Assembly: GCA_964645205.1 (NCBI GenBank)
Contig: CAZYBO010000003.1
Span: 310,001-374,000, forward strand
Reading direction: 5' to 3'
DNA: 64,000 bases
Source of the DNA: CAZYBO01 sp964645205
Lineage (GTDB): Bacteria > Pseudomonadota > Alphaproteobacteria > Rickettsiales > SXRF01
The notes under the pieces were generated by a model. It was not told where the DNA came from, searched no databases, and saw only the letters and a list, made by a program, of their open reading frames with translations. The translations under genes were made by a program, and so were the position numbers. Shown one piece after another: positions 41,603 to 50,574 of this stretch. Within the stretch, counting starts at the first letter, position 1. The number at the start of each line of letters is the position of its first letter.

Positions 41603-42286
41603 ATGCTCCAGCTTTCCTCCGATACGAACAATTTCATCGGCCAGCGCCTCAAGCTCGAGATGAAACGGCGTGAGATCAGCTCCACCGAGCTTGCACGGCG
41701 CGCCGGAGTAAAAACCTCATTCCTGTACGACATTATCAGTGGTAAATCGGCCAACCCTTCCACGGTGAAACTTGGCCGTGTAGCCGAAGTGCTCGGCATC
41801 AACCTGTCCTATCTGGTAGGCAGCGTCAGCAACCCCGAATCCGGTGCAAGCGTCTTGCGTCAGGCTGACGAATATTGCACGCTAGCGCGCATCATGGTGG
41901 ACGTATCCGCCAGCGGCAGCACCATCATTTCGCAGGAATACGAGCAGGAGCGCTACCATTTCCGCCGTTCATGGATTGAAGGGCAACTCGGCGTGTCGCC
42001 CTCCGACCTGCGCCTGCTATCGGTGCGCGGCGATAGCATGGAACCCACGCTATGCCACAACGACACGGTGATGATCGACACCACGAAGCAATCCCCCTCC
42101 CCCCCGGGTATGTTTGTTTTGTTCGATGGGTTCGGTCTGGTCGCCAAGCGGATGGAGCGCACGGGCGACAGCGACGCGCCCCGCGTACGGATTATTTCCG
42201 ACAACCCGCAATATACAACTTATGAGCGTTCCATCGACGAGATTTTTGTCATCGGCCGCGTAGTCTGGTTCGGACGCGAGATATAA
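41603..42286 (+). CDS. S24-family CI/LexA-like repressor
   Basis: The protein is about 227 residues from ATG 41603 (a further 24-residue extension is possible). The N-terminal HTH_3 domain is GQRLKLEMKRREISSTELAR, with the recognition region VKTSFLYDIISGKSANPS. The C-terminal peptidase S24 fold has nucleophile Ser in RGDSMEPTL and general-base Lys in VAKRME. This matches phage CI-like or stress repressors that self-cleave, but no phage genes are adjacent. The 3' end overlaps the convergent response regulator gene by 67 bp. Confidence 0.88.
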   Translation: MLQLSSDTNNFIGQRLKLEMKRREISSTELARRAGVKTSFLYDIISGKSANPSTVKLGRVAEVLGINLSYLVGSVSNPESGASVLRQADEYCTLARIMVDVSASGSTIISQEYEQERYHFRRSWIEGQLGVSPSDLRLLSVRGDSMEPTLCHNDTVMIDTTKQSPSPPGMFVLFDGFGLVAKRMERTGDSDAPRVRIISDNPQYTTYERSIDEIFVIGRVVWFGREI

Positions 42287-43698
42287 GCGCCGTTGGGTAC
42301 GCCGCCGTCGAGCGATAGGTCGCTGACTTTTCGGTAAAGCGTGGAACGCCCGATGCCCAGCGTGCGCGCCGCGCGCGTCATGCAGCCGTTCGCCTGCTGC
42401 AATGCAAAGCGTATCGCTTCCTTTTCCACCGATTTAAGCGGCTTGATCTGCCCCTGGTCGTCGATCAGCACCGAGGTGTTGGTCATCAGCATCTCCGGCT
42501 GGTGTTCGGCGCTGTAGCTGAAGCGGCTGCGCTGCAACGCCTGAAGGTCGTCCAGCCCGATCACATCGCCGGTGCACAATATCACCGCACGCCATATCAT
42601 GTTGCACAACTGGGTAATATTCCCGTCCCACGAGGATTCCTGTAGCCATTGCAATGCCTGCTCGGTAATGCCGGACACATATTTGTTCTCAGACGTGGCA
42701 TGGATCGTCACGAAATGATTAGCCAGCAGGGAAATGTCATCTTTCCGGTCACGCAGCGGCGGCATGGATATGGAAAATATCTTGAACAGCGCGGAGAGTT
42801 TTTGCCTGAACCCGTTCTGCACGGGCGAAAGTTGCGCAGGCTGCGTATTGGTGCAGATAAGCCGCACGTCGACAGGTATCGCCATCCCGCCCAGCGGACG
42901 CACCATGCCGGATGCAACCATTTCGAGAATCTTTCCCTGAATGTCGGCAGGTAGCGTACCGACCTCCTTCAGCAGCAGCGTTCCCTGATCCGCCTCACGC
43001 ACTTTGCCCAACATGAAATGTAGCTTGTCGGCGCGCAGGCTCTTTTCCTGACCGAACAGGATACTCTCCGCCATATGCGACGGAAGCATCTCGCAATTCA
43101 CCACGATAAACGGCTTGCCCGCACGGTCGCTGCTGCCGTGAATGGCACGCGCAATGCTCTCCTTACCCACGCCCGATTCGCCGTCCACCCACACCGGCAT
43201 CCGCGAGGAAGCCGCCTGTTTCGCCTGGGCGATCACCTGCCGGAACCCCGGACTGCGTCCCACAAGGTCGCCTACTTCCATATGGCCTGCGATCTTGCGC
43301 TCCAGCCATGATATATAGACGCTCATACGTTGCTGCTTCAGCAGATTTTGTAGCGATACGGTAAGCCGTCCGAGCGAAATGGGCTTCACCAGAAAATCGT
43401 TGGCACCGGCCTTGATGGATTCTACCGATAGCCGATCCTCACCGTAAGCGATCATCACGATCAGCGGCACGCGCGGGCGCAGCATTTTCAGCTCCATGAC
43501 CGCGCTCATGCCTCCTGTCGGCTCAATATCCAGTATGATGGCGTCGGGTGTGGGATGCTTCTCCGATTGCAGCCATTCGACAGCGGCATGCACCTTGTTG
43601 CAGGCGATGGTTTTATAATGCATCTGTTGCTGTAGCGCGTGTTCCGTTGCTTGCAATTGAGACGCATGCTCACTAATAACCAGTATTGTCTGCTGCAT
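42220..43698 (-). CDS. Sigma-54-activator-like response regulator with degenerate AAA+ motifs
   Basis: The protein is about 492 residues from ATG 43698 (TTG 43704 is possible). Domains: receiver (Asp in AIILDIEPTGG, Lys in FLVKPIS), AAA+ (Walker A DGESGVGKESIARAIHG) and a Fis-type HTH (MTRAARTLGIGRSTLYRKVS). Two key elements are changed. The GAFTGA loop that contacts sigma-54 is absent (LFGQEKSLRADKLHFMLGKV), and Walker B, usually FLDE, reads LLLKEVG. It may repress, activate sigma-70 genes, or be inactive as an ATPase. FlbD-like flagellar regulators are the closest idea from context. Confidence 0.82.
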   Translation of the reverse strand: MQQTILVISEHASQLQATEHALQQQMHYKTIACNKVHAAVEWLQSEKHPTPDAIILDIEPTGGMSAVMELKMLRPRVPLIVMIAYGEDRLSVESIKAGANDFLVKPISLGRLTVSLQNLLKQQRMSVYISWLERKIAGHMEVGDLVGRSPGFRQVIAQAKQAASSRMPVWVDGESGVGKESIARAIHGSSDRAGKPFIVVNCEMLPSHMAESILFGQEKSLRADKLHFMLGKVREADQGTLLLKEVGTLPADIQGKILEMVASGMVRPLGGMAIPVDVRLICTNTQPAQLSPVQNGFRQKLSALFKIFSISMPPLRDRKDDISLLANHFVTIHATSENKYVSGITEQALQWLQESSWDGNITQLCNMIWRAVILCTGDVIGLDDLQALQRSRFSYSAEHQPEMLMTNTSVLIDDQGQIKPLKSVEKEAIRFALQQANGCMTRAARTLGIGRSTLYRKVSDLSLDGGVPNGAYISRPNQTTRPMTKISSMERS

Positions 43699-43822
43699 AA
43701 TCAAACCCTGCTGTATTTTTTAAATAGCGTACTATTGATTGTATATTTTTATGATTTAATCAATCATTAGTTTATTAAGTCCGCTGTTTTTATTTTTCCC
43801 GTTTATGATACCATGAGCCATT

Positions 43823-44485
43823 ATGATTAATAAAAATAAATATACAATCACCTGTAAATTGCTTTTTCTGGCAGTTGTGCTTGCAACGACCTCCGGCTAC
43901 CGCTTCCGGTGCTGGTGGGGGTGCATAGACCAGACCGCCATACAGCACGATTATGTCGAGCAGCGCGATCGCTGCCGCGAATACGCTTCGCTCAAGCTGG
44001 ATATGGCCATGCGCAACAACCGGGTTGCCGACAAGGAGCTCTCGCGCAAGGCGCAGATGATTACCCTGTTCAGCGATTGTATGGGCAATAACGGCTGGTC
44101 GGTGCCGGATGCTCGCGCCGAGCAGGAAACGCAGGCAATCGGTTCTGTCGCGCCCGGAGCAGGGTTCATGCTGATGCAGGGAGGCAAGAGCTTGCCGCAG
44201 CAGCAACAGATGGCAAATAGCCCGTCATCCGGCACGCCGGTGCAGGATTATTCGGCACAGGCCGCCGCAGCAGCGGGTGAGCATCGCGCGGCGCTCTCGC
44301 GCTCGGCGGAATGTTCGTTTGCACGCAGCAGTGCGAGCGCATCAAGCATCGCCGCCGCCCGCGCAAAAGCCTGCGACCTTGAATGTGCGCAGCGATTGCG
44401 TGCTGCGCCCGAAGCCCCTCGTCCCGCCGCTTGCCCGCTCGATCCGCAACCGGATATAGCGGCAGGCGTAGAGCGTACCGATTAG
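43823..44485 (+). CDS. Exported cysteine-containing hypothetical protein
   Basis: The 220-residue protein has a hydrophobic N-terminal signal (residues 9-24) followed by GYRFRCWWGC. Middle: QHDYVEQRDRCREYASLKLD and LFSDCMGNNGWSVPD. An Ala/Ser/Pro-rich tail has several spaced cysteines (ECSFARSS, KACDLECAQ, AACPLDP). Odd cysteine spacing suggests disulfides outside the cytoplasm. Family unrecognised. It converges with corA (2 bp between ends). Confidence 0.6.
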   Translation: MINKNKYTITCKLLFLAVVLATTSGYRFRCWWGCIDQTAIQHDYVEQRDRCREYASLKLDMAMRNNRVADKELSRKAQMITLFSDCMGNNGWSVPDARAEQETQAIGSVAPGAGFMLMQGGKSLPQQQQMANSPSSGTPVQDYSAQAAAAAGEHRAALSRSAECSFARSSASASSIAAARAKACDLECAQRLRAAPEAPRPAACPLDPQPDIAAGVERTD

Positions 44486-44487
44486 CC

Positions 44488-45660
44488 TTAATTGTTCAGT
44501 TTGAGGGTTTCCATGCGCTGCGCCTCGGTGCGCTTGGGCTTCAGGCTTTCGATCCAACCGCGCCGTTTGAAATAGACCAGCATAAGGCTGGTCACGCCCA
44601 GCATCAGCCCCATCACGAACGGGTACCCGTAATACCAATCCAGCTCCGGCATATTATAGGGTGAGGTGCGCGGGTCGAAATTCATGCCGTATATACCCAC
44701 GATAAACGTCAAAGGGATGAAGATCGCCGAGATCATCGTGAGGACTTTCACGATTTCGTTTGTTTTATGCCCCTCATAGGCGAGGAACGTGTTGAGCAGG
44801 CCGGATGCGGTATCGCGGTAAAACTGCGTGAGTTCGTTCGCCTGCACGCTGTGGTCGTAACAGTCGCGCATGAAATTGCGGGTGGCTTTGGTAATCAGCG
44901 CGGATTCCTCGCGCATGATCATGTTGATGATGTCACTGATCGGCCAGATCATCCGGTGCAGCAGCAGCAGATCGCTTTTCGCATGGTGGATATGCTGAAT
45001 CGTATCCTTGTCGCGCGTGGTGTTGCTGTTGGTCATGATCTCTTCTTCGATCATGGCAAGGCTGTGATTGAGTTTGTCGAGAATCGGGAAATATTTGTCG
45101 ATCACCTCGTCGAGCAGGGCGTAATACAAATAATCCGTGCCGCTGAACCGAATCTTCCCCGTGCCGCGACGGATGCGCTCGCGCACCTGGCTGAAGCTGC
45201 TGCCGGGTTTTTCCTCGAACACGATCACCACATTTTTCTTAAGGAACATGCTGATCTGCTCGGATTCAAACTGCTCGCTCTGCATCCCGCTTTTGACGAT
45301 GGTGAACACGTAATGTTCGTAATACTCCACCTTCGGGCGGTGGCTGGTGTCGAGCACGTCTTCCAGCAGCAACCGGTCGAGGCCGAAAATAGTGCCGACC
45401 TTCTCGATCACGTCGATACCGCCGAGTCCGATCACATTCACCCATACCACCGGCCACGCGCCGATAAACTGGTTGATTTCCTCAATATCCTGACAAATGT
45501 GTTCTACATACCCCTCGGGGCCGTACGCGATAACGAAAACCTGACTGGGGTGGGAAAGCGGGCTGACCGTGAGCATGCCCGGCGCGGAGCCGGGGCGCGG
45601 CTTATGGAGGCTGGGAACCGCCCGCTTCCTCCTGAACGTATTGCGTAACGTACGTGCCAT
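44488..45660 (-). CDS. corA: CorA-family magnesium/cobalt transporter
   Basis: The 390-residue protein has a long cytoplasmic funnel (residues 1-about 325) and two C-terminal helices with the selectivity motif YGMNF (FIVGIYGMNFDPRTSPY). The family stalk is visible in LDKLNHSLAMIEEEIMTNSN. The N-terminal 30 residues are basic. It is divergent from queD. Confidence 0.93.
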   Translation of the reverse strand: MARTLRNTFRRKRAVPSLHKPRPGSAPGMLTVSPLSHPSQVFVIAYGPEGYVEHICQDIEEINQFIGAWPVVWVNVIGLGGIDVIEKVGTIFGLDRLLLEDVLDTSHRPKVEYYEHYVFTIVKSGMQSEQFESEQISMFLKKNVVIVFEEKPGSSFSQVRERIRRGTGKIRFSGTDYLYYALLDEVIDKYFPILDKLNHSLAMIEEEIMTNSNTTRDKDTIQHIHHAKSDLLLLHRMIWPISDIINMIMREESALITKATRNFMRDCYDHSVQANELTQFYRDTASGLLNTFLAYEGHKTNEIVKVLTMISAIFIPLTFIVGIYGMNFDPRTSPYNMPELDWYYGYPFVMGLMLGVTSLMLVYFKRRGWIESLKPKRTEAQRMETLKLNN

Positions 45661-45739
45661 GGCCGCCTCGCCTTAAAATCATTGTCGTGTTACTCTCAAT
45701 CTAGTAACAACTCAAGCAGTTTTGGCTAGGATACCCGCA

Positions 45740-46177
45740 ATGACCACAAGCCCTATCACCTGCACACGGCGCATCGAATTCGACGCCGCCCACCGCGTTA
45801 TGCTCCATGAGAGCAAGTGCAAGCATTTGCACGGCCACCGCTACACGCTGGAGGCGACATTCTCCGCGCCTGCGCTCGATGAGTTGGGGCGCGTGGTCGA
45901 TTTCGGCGTCATCAAATCCCTGCTCGGCGGCTGGATCGACGAGCACTGGGATCACGCCACCATCCTCCACGAAAAAGACCGCGAACTGGGCGAAGCCATC
46001 GCCGCCAAAACAGGCCAGAAAATATTCTACCTAAAGGGGAATCCCACCGCCGAGAACATGGCCGATTATATCGTGCGCGAATTGTGCCCCGCCCTTTTCA
46101 AAGGCCAGAATGTGCATTGCACCCGCGTGCGCCTGTGGGAAACGCCGAATTGCTATGTGGATGCGTTTATAGAGTAG
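45740..46177 (+). CDS. queD: 6-carboxytetrahydropterin synthase QueD
   Basis: The 145-residue enzyme makes 6-carboxy-5,6,7,8-tetrahydropterin in queuosine synthesis. Zinc His are in FDAAHRVM and LHGHRY, the catalytic Cys is in ESKCKHLHGH, and the conserved Asp/His/Glu in DHATIL and LWETPNC. ATG 45740 is preferred over one 18 bases upstream because CTRRIEFDAAH then sits at the normal distance. No other queuosine genes are in the window. Confidence 0.93.
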   Translation: MTTSPITCTRRIEFDAAHRVMLHESKCKHLHGHRYTLEATFSAPALDELGRVVDFGVIKSLLGGWIDEHWDHATILHEKDRELGEAIAAKTGQKIFYLKGNPTAENMADYIVRELCPALFKGQNVHCTRVRLWETPNCYVDAFIE

Positions 46178-46243
46178 ATCTGATTGCGCTTGACAGCCAT
46201 CCGCACACTCACTAACTTTTATTAATACTTTAGGAGTAGCCGC

Positions 46244-46675
46244 ATGACTGAATCCACATGGCAAACCCGCCTATCCGACGATGAGCTCCAGAAGCGCGCG
46301 ATGCGCTTTAACAGCGAGCAGCACCAGCGCGCGAGCGAGACAGCGCTCGAATCCGCAGCCATGCATTACCGCATCCATCCGCGGGCGAAATATAAAGTGC
46401 CTGAAAATTGGCTGGATATTGAATATGCCGTGCAGGAAGCCGGGCGGCTCAACACCATCGGCGAAGCCAGCGCCTATTTAAAGGGTATTCGTGATGCAAG
46501 TGCAAAAGCCGGAAAGCCGAGCAAAAAAACAGATATGGCCGCTTTGCTTGACGCGGTGAGTCCGGAAAGCACCGTAATGTACAGCGCGTTCCGTCAGTAT
46601 CTTGAGAATCTCAGCAAGGAAATAGGCATCCCGCCCTTACAGGAAGAACCGGAACGCCAGTTCTTTTCCCGCTAA
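46244..46675 (+). CDS. Hypothetical soluble protein
   Basis: The 143-residue, highly charged, probably helical protein (DELQKRAMRFNSEQHQRASE, EYAVQEAGRLNTIGEASAYL) has no signal or membrane segment. TAGGAGTAG precedes ATG 46244. It ends 4 bp into the convergent pdxH. Unrecognised. Confidence 0.6.
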   Translation: MTESTWQTRLSDDELQKRAMRFNSEQHQRASETALESAAMHYRIHPRAKYKVPENWLDIEYAVQEAGRLNTIGEASAYLKGIRDASAKAGKPSKKTDMAALLDAVSPESTVMYSAFRQYLENLSKEIGIPPLQEEPERQFFSR

Positions 46676-47256
46676 GGATACAGCGTCTCCACCCGCCACT
46701 TCTTCCCGTCGCGGGTAAATAGCTCGCGGTCGTGCAAGCGGTGATCGCCCTGCTCCCAGAATTCAATTTTCTCCGGCACTACGCGCCAGCCCGACCAGAA
46801 GGACGGGCGCGGCACATGCTTGCCTGCGAATTTTTCGCTGTTGTCGGCAACCGCTTGCAGCAAATCCTCGCGGTGTTCCAGCCTGCGCGATTGTTTCGAT
46901 GCCCATGCGCCGATCTGGCTTTCACGCGGGCGGCCTGCAAAATAGGCATCCGCTTCGTCGGCAGCCACCGGCTCGACGCGGCCTTCTACCCTCACCTGAC
47001 GCTTCAACGGCATCCAATAAAAGCATAGCGCCGCCTTCGGATTTTCTTTGATGTCATCGCTCTTGGCGCTTTCTAGATTGGTGTAAAACACGAAACCGCG
47101 CTGGTCGACACCCTTGAGCAACACGATGCGTGCCGATGGATTTCCTTTCGCATCAGCCGTCGCCAGCGTCATGGCCGAGGGTTCGGCAAGGCCGCTATTC
47201 TGCTCGACATCCGACAGCCAGTCGATAAATTTTGCGATGGGGTCTTTTCCTGTCAT
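46672..47256 (-). CDS. pdxH: Pyridoxamine 5'-phosphate oxidase
   Basis: The 194-residue FMN enzyme forms pyridoxal phosphate. The signature is SARIVLLKGVDQRGFVFYTN, with C-terminal PRPSFWSGWRVVPEKIEFWE and REL. It starts directly behind astA (1 base). PLP is the cofactor of the nearby aminotransferase and ornithine decarboxylase. Confidence 0.97.
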   Translation of the reverse strand: MTGKDPIAKFIDWLSDVEQNSGLAEPSAMTLATADAKGNPSARIVLLKGVDQRGFVFYTNLESAKSDDIKENPKAALCFYWMPLKRQVRVEGRVEPVAADEADAYFAGRPRESQIGAWASKQSRRLEHREDLLQAVADNSEKFAGKHVPRPSFWSGWRVVPEKIEFWEQGDHRLHDRELFTRDGKKWRVETLYP

Positions 47257-48273
47257 TTACGCCTCGATATACCTTACTTGAGTACCCTTGTTTATGCCAA
47301 GCGCACGGACTGTCTGCGCATCGATTGCTACCTGCCCGGCCGATAATTCCTCCACAGCGCAGAATGCAACGCGGAAATCCGGCAATGTTAGCGTGGATAC
47401 CATATGGCTTGTTTTCGCGGGCAGTTCCTTGATTTGCGTCACTTCCGCGACCCTGCTTTTGCGCACGGTACGGATTAATGCACGCTCCGCCTGCATGGTG
47501 GGGCCGGCGTCGAACACGTCGAGATACCCTTGATAACGAAACCCTTCCAGCTCCAGCAACTGCATCGCAGGCAGCGAAGCATGCAGCGGTTTCCCGATCA
47601 CTTCACGTGCCGCCGGGTGCAGCAGGTTCACATAGATCGGGTATTTGGGCATGAGGTCGCTGATGAATTGCCCGCCCTGCGTGGCGTTGACGAAATCGGC
47701 GCGCTGGAAATCCATCTGGAAAAAATGCTGCGCGAGATTTTTGTAAAACGGCGACTGACCGTTCACGTCCTGCACGCCGCGTATTTCGGAAATCACGATG
47801 TCGGAGAATATATCGGGAAACTGCGCGAGCATCAGGTAGCGGCAGCGAGAGAGAAATTTTCCGATACCGTCGCGGCGGTAGCTTTGCATGAGGAACAGGG
47901 AGCCGATCTCCGTCGCCCCCGTATAATCGTTGACCATGTGCAACACGCGCTGTCGTGAATACACTCCCACGTCCGCCGACGCCTGCACGATGGTGGAGAG
48001 CTTGTAGGAATAGAACGGGCGCGACATGCCCACATGTGCCACGATACCGGTTGTCCCCACCAGTTTTTTCGCATCGGTATCTTCCAGTACAAACAGGAAC
48101 GATTCTTCGCCCTGAACGTCCTTCGCACCGGAAAAACTAGCCACAGAGCGCGCGATTTTTTCTTCCAACACCGCAGCGTCCGGCGGCAGCGACGTCATAC
48201 CGATACCCGCCTCCTTAGCAAGCGCAAGGATTTCAGCATGGTCGGAGGTTTTGGCGGGACGTGCGCAGATCAT
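47257..48273 (-). CDS. astA: Arginine N-succinyltransferase AstA
   Basis: The 338-residue GNAT-fold enzyme starts the arginine succinyltransferase pathway. It is recognised by ICARPAKTSDHAEILALAKE, EIGSLFLMQSYRRDGIGKFL (acyl-CoA site), SEIRGVQDVNGQSPFYKNLA and YQGYLDVFDAGPTMQ. The rest of the pathway is not here, except the possible AstC aminotransferase 0.9 kb away. Confidence 0.93.
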   Translation of the reverse strand: MICARPAKTSDHAEILALAKEAGIGMTSLPPDAAVLEEKIARSVASFSGAKDVQGEESFLFVLEDTDAKKLVGTTGIVAHVGMSRPFYSYKLSTIVQASADVGVYSRQRVLHMVNDYTGATEIGSLFLMQSYRRDGIGKFLSRCRYLMLAQFPDIFSDIVISEIRGVQDVNGQSPFYKNLAQHFFQMDFQRADFVNATQGGQFISDLMPKYPIYVNLLHPAAREVIGKPLHASLPAMQLLELEGFRYQGYLDVFDAGPTMQAERALIRTVRKSRVAEVTQIKELPAKTSHMVSTLTLPDFRVAFCAVEELSAGQVAIDAQTVRALGINKGTQVRYIEA

Positions 48274-48389
48274 CGCGGCAATCTAGCGAAACCGCCGGGC
48301 ATTTGCAACGGCTGGAAAATTCCCTTTGACAATGCGGGAAGCATCATTAATGTTCATTAATAATTATATCTAATAATCAGGAGTACCTT

Positions 48390-49019
48390 ATGTCCGATGC
48401 GTCCACCGTCGATTTCACCAAAGACGAAAAATTCCTCTCCGTGCTTGCGAAATATCTGGAAGGCGACGGAAAAGAAAGCGCGATGCATGCGCTCGCAGAA
48501 AAGCTGGCCTCCCAAAAAGCCCGCGAAAGCGGCAAGCCTGCCACTACCGAAGAGCTCGTGGCAGAACTCGCGCGCTTCTTCAACGACCGCCAGGGCAAAA
48601 GCGACTTAAACGAGGGCGACCGCGCGGCGATTATGGAAATCGCCCGCTCCGGCCTGCAAAGCCGCCGCCGTTTCTTGACCGCGGCAACCGTGGGCACCGT
48701 CGCCGCTGGCACGATAGCTGCCGGATCATTCGTCAAAGGCCTTAACGATCATATGCAATTTAGAATGCCAGATGACACTGCACAAAGTGCTGAAGCCAAG
48801 GTAAAGCAGAATGAGCATGCAAGAAAATCTGCGGAGTACCTGTTTATAACCACAATTTCTACCTTGGCTACTTTGGTATTGGCCTCAATTGTCAGCAACG
48901 CAAAAAAAGATGTGGAGAATTTTGAGAATAAGATGCTTGCCGCTTTAAGCAATGGCGACACGGAACTGGCGAAAGCCCTCACGCAACCGGCAACGGAAAA
49001 GCGATCTTCCGCACGCTAA
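48390..49019 (+). CDS. RR-motif membrane protein A, unknown
   Basis: The 209-residue protein has a helical N-terminal domain (residues 1-90, including ELVAELARFFNDRQGK), a twin-arginine-like hydrophobic segment SRRRFLTAATVGTVAAGTIA (about 91-112), a charged stretch, a second hydrophobic helix (LFITTISTLATLVLASIV, about 150-168) and a charged tail. The same layout occurs at 50575 and 51332. The RR motif is too far from the N-terminus for a normal Tat signal, so it may be a membrane anchor. AGGAG precedes ATG 48390. Function unknown. Confidence 0.65.
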   Translation: MSDASTVDFTKDEKFLSVLAKYLEGDGKESAMHALAEKLASQKARESGKPATTEELVAELARFFNDRQGKSDLNEGDRAAIMEIARSGLQSRRRFLTAATVGTVAAGTIAAGSFVKGLNDHMQFRMPDDTAQSAEAKVKQNEHARKSAEYLFITTISTLATLVLASIVSNAKKDVENFENKMLAALSNGDTELAKALTQPATEKRSSAR

Positions 49020-49081
49020 CCAATTATTGCGCTCACACTTTCCCTTGTCATCCTGAACGTATGTGAAGGATCTCCCTTCTC

Positions 49082-49162
49082 GTCATTCCGGCGCAGGCCG
49101 GAATCTTATGCCGCAACGATGATTACTTTGAGAGATAATATCCCGGCCTGCGCCGGGATGAC
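49082..49162. repeat. Imperfect inverted repeat element
   Basis: Arms of 20 bases (49082-49101 and 49143-49162) begin GTCATTCCGG and end GGGATGAC on opposite strands with one mismatch, separated by 41 bases. This is the form of dispersed palindromic (REP/MITE-like) elements common in alphaproteobacterial intergenic DNA. It lies between gene A and the aminotransferase end. Confidence 0.65.
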
Positions 49163-49166
49163 AAAC

Positions 49167-50405
49167 CTATTTCAAATACGCATCCAGCGCCTTCTCCAGC
49201 CGCTTCACGCCTTCCTTCATTTCCTTTTCCGTAATCACCAGCGCGGGCAGGAAGCGCAGCACGTTGGGACCGGCCTGCAATATCAGTACACCGTGCGCAC
49301 GGGCGATTTCGGTGAATTCACCGGCCTTGCCGTGCCACTGGGGTTTTAATTCCGCGCCGATCATCAGGCCGCGTCCGCGCACTTCCGTGAAGATCGCGTG
49401 TTTTTTGTTGATCACTTTGAGCGCCTCGGTGAGTTGCTTGCCGCGCTCGCGGATATTTTTCTGCAACGGCGCGCCCTGCAATTTTTTCAGCACGACGCGC
49501 GCAACCGCACAGGCTAACGGGTTGCCACCGAAGGTAGAGCCATGGCTGCCGAACTGGAAGGTATTTTCCGCACGCTCGCCGATCAAAATCGCACCAATCG
49601 GCATGCCGCCGCCGAGCGCTTTGGCCATCGTCACCACGTCGGGCTTCACGCCGGGCTCCGCGAAATGCGAGAATAATTTTCCCGTGCGCCCCATGCCGCA
49701 CTGCACCTGATCGAGCATCAGCAGCGCATCGTATTTATGACAGAGTTCCTGCACATGTTTCAAAAATCCGGGCTTCACGGGCGTGATGCCGCCCTCGCCC
49801 TGCACCACTTCGCACATTACGGCGCAGGTGCGCTCGCTCATCATTCTTTCGATCGCCTCAAAATCGTTGAACGGGCAATAAACGAATCCCGCAGGCAACG
49901 GCTCGAACCCGGCCTGATATTTCGGCTGCGCGGTGGCGGTGACCGCCGCCAGCGTGCGTCCGTGGAACGAGCCGGTAAACGTGATGATCTCACGTTTTTC
50001 CGGCGGGCGGCCTTTATCGGCGGCGTATTTGCGCGCCAGCTTGATCGCGCCTTCGTTGGCTTCCGTGCCGGAGTTGGTAAAAAACACGCGCTTTGCGAAT
50101 TTCGACGCTTTTGCCAGCTCTTCCGCCAGCAGCACCGGCGGTTCGGTATAAAACACGTTGCTCGTGTGCCAGAGTTTTTTCGCCTGCGTCATCAACGCTT
50201 TCAGCAAGTCGTTATTATGGTGGCCAAGCCCCGTCACCGAAATACCCGCACCGAGATCGACATAGTCGTTCCCGTCCTTGTCCCACACCATCGCGCCTTT
50301 GCCGCGGTCTAAGATCATCTCGCGCGGCTTATAGGCCAGCGTGTAGTATTTCTTGCCTTTGGCGATGAGGGCTTTGGTCTGGGCGGTAGTTTTTTTAGGG
50401 GGCAT
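49167..50405 (-). CDS. Acetylornithine/succinylornithine aminotransferase (ArgD/AstC)
   Basis: The protein is about 412 residues from ATG 50405. This class III PLP aminotransferase has the PLP lysine in TMAKALGGGMPIGA, plus FFTNSGTEANEGAIKLARKY and GEVRGRGLMIGAEL-type motifs. ArgD and AstC share this fold and both reactions. The nearby astA favours a catabolic role; no other arg genes are near. The N-terminus is Lys-rich (MPPKKTTAQTKALIAKGKK). Confidence 0.85.
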   Translation of the reverse strand: MPPKKTTAQTKALIAKGKKYYTLAYKPREMILDRGKGAMVWDKDGNDYVDLGAGISVTGLGHHNNDLLKALMTQAKKLWHTSNVFYTEPPVLLAEELAKASKFAKRVFFTNSGTEANEGAIKLARKYAADKGRPPEKREIITFTGSFHGRTLAAVTATAQPKYQAGFEPLPAGFVYCPFNDFEAIERMMSERTCAVMCEVVQGEGGITPVKPGFLKHVQELCHKYDALLMLDQVQCGMGRTGKLFSHFAEPGVKPDVVTMAKALGGGMPIGAILIGERAENTFQFGSHGSTFGGNPLACAVARVVLKKLQGAPLQKNIRERGKQLTEALKVINKKHAIFTEVRGRGLMIGAELKPQWHGKAGEFTEIARAHGVLILQAGPNVLRFLPALVITEKEMKEGVKRLEKALDAYLK

Positions 50406-50574
50406 AGCACACTTTAAAAACAAGGGGTTATATTCATATTCGACATGCAAACGCTACATCAAAAGCATGAAAACACAAGATAATTTATACATTTTGCAAT
50501 CGTAATCAAAACTTAACATTACCTCGCGCTCGAATCTACTATACTCACCCGGATTATTTAGCAGGAGCAAGCTC

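Noticed and set aside
41603..43698. A prophage region, suggested by the CI-like repressor
   Set aside because: No integrase, structural or lysis genes are adjacent; the neighbours are regulatory and chromosomal.
43740..43790. A CtrA box between the response regulator and the cysteine-containing gene
   Set aside because: TTAA-N7-TTAG has one mismatch in the second half-site and lies in very AT-rich DNA.
48340..48370. A CtrA box upstream of gene A (TTAA-TGTTCA-TTAA)
   Set aside because: The spacing is six, not seven, bases, so it does not match the consensus.
48390..49019. Tat-secreted enzyme, from the RRRFL motif
   Set aside because: The motif lies about 90 residues from the start, without a shorter plausible start, and a second hydrophobic helix follows, so a standard Tat signal is unlikely.
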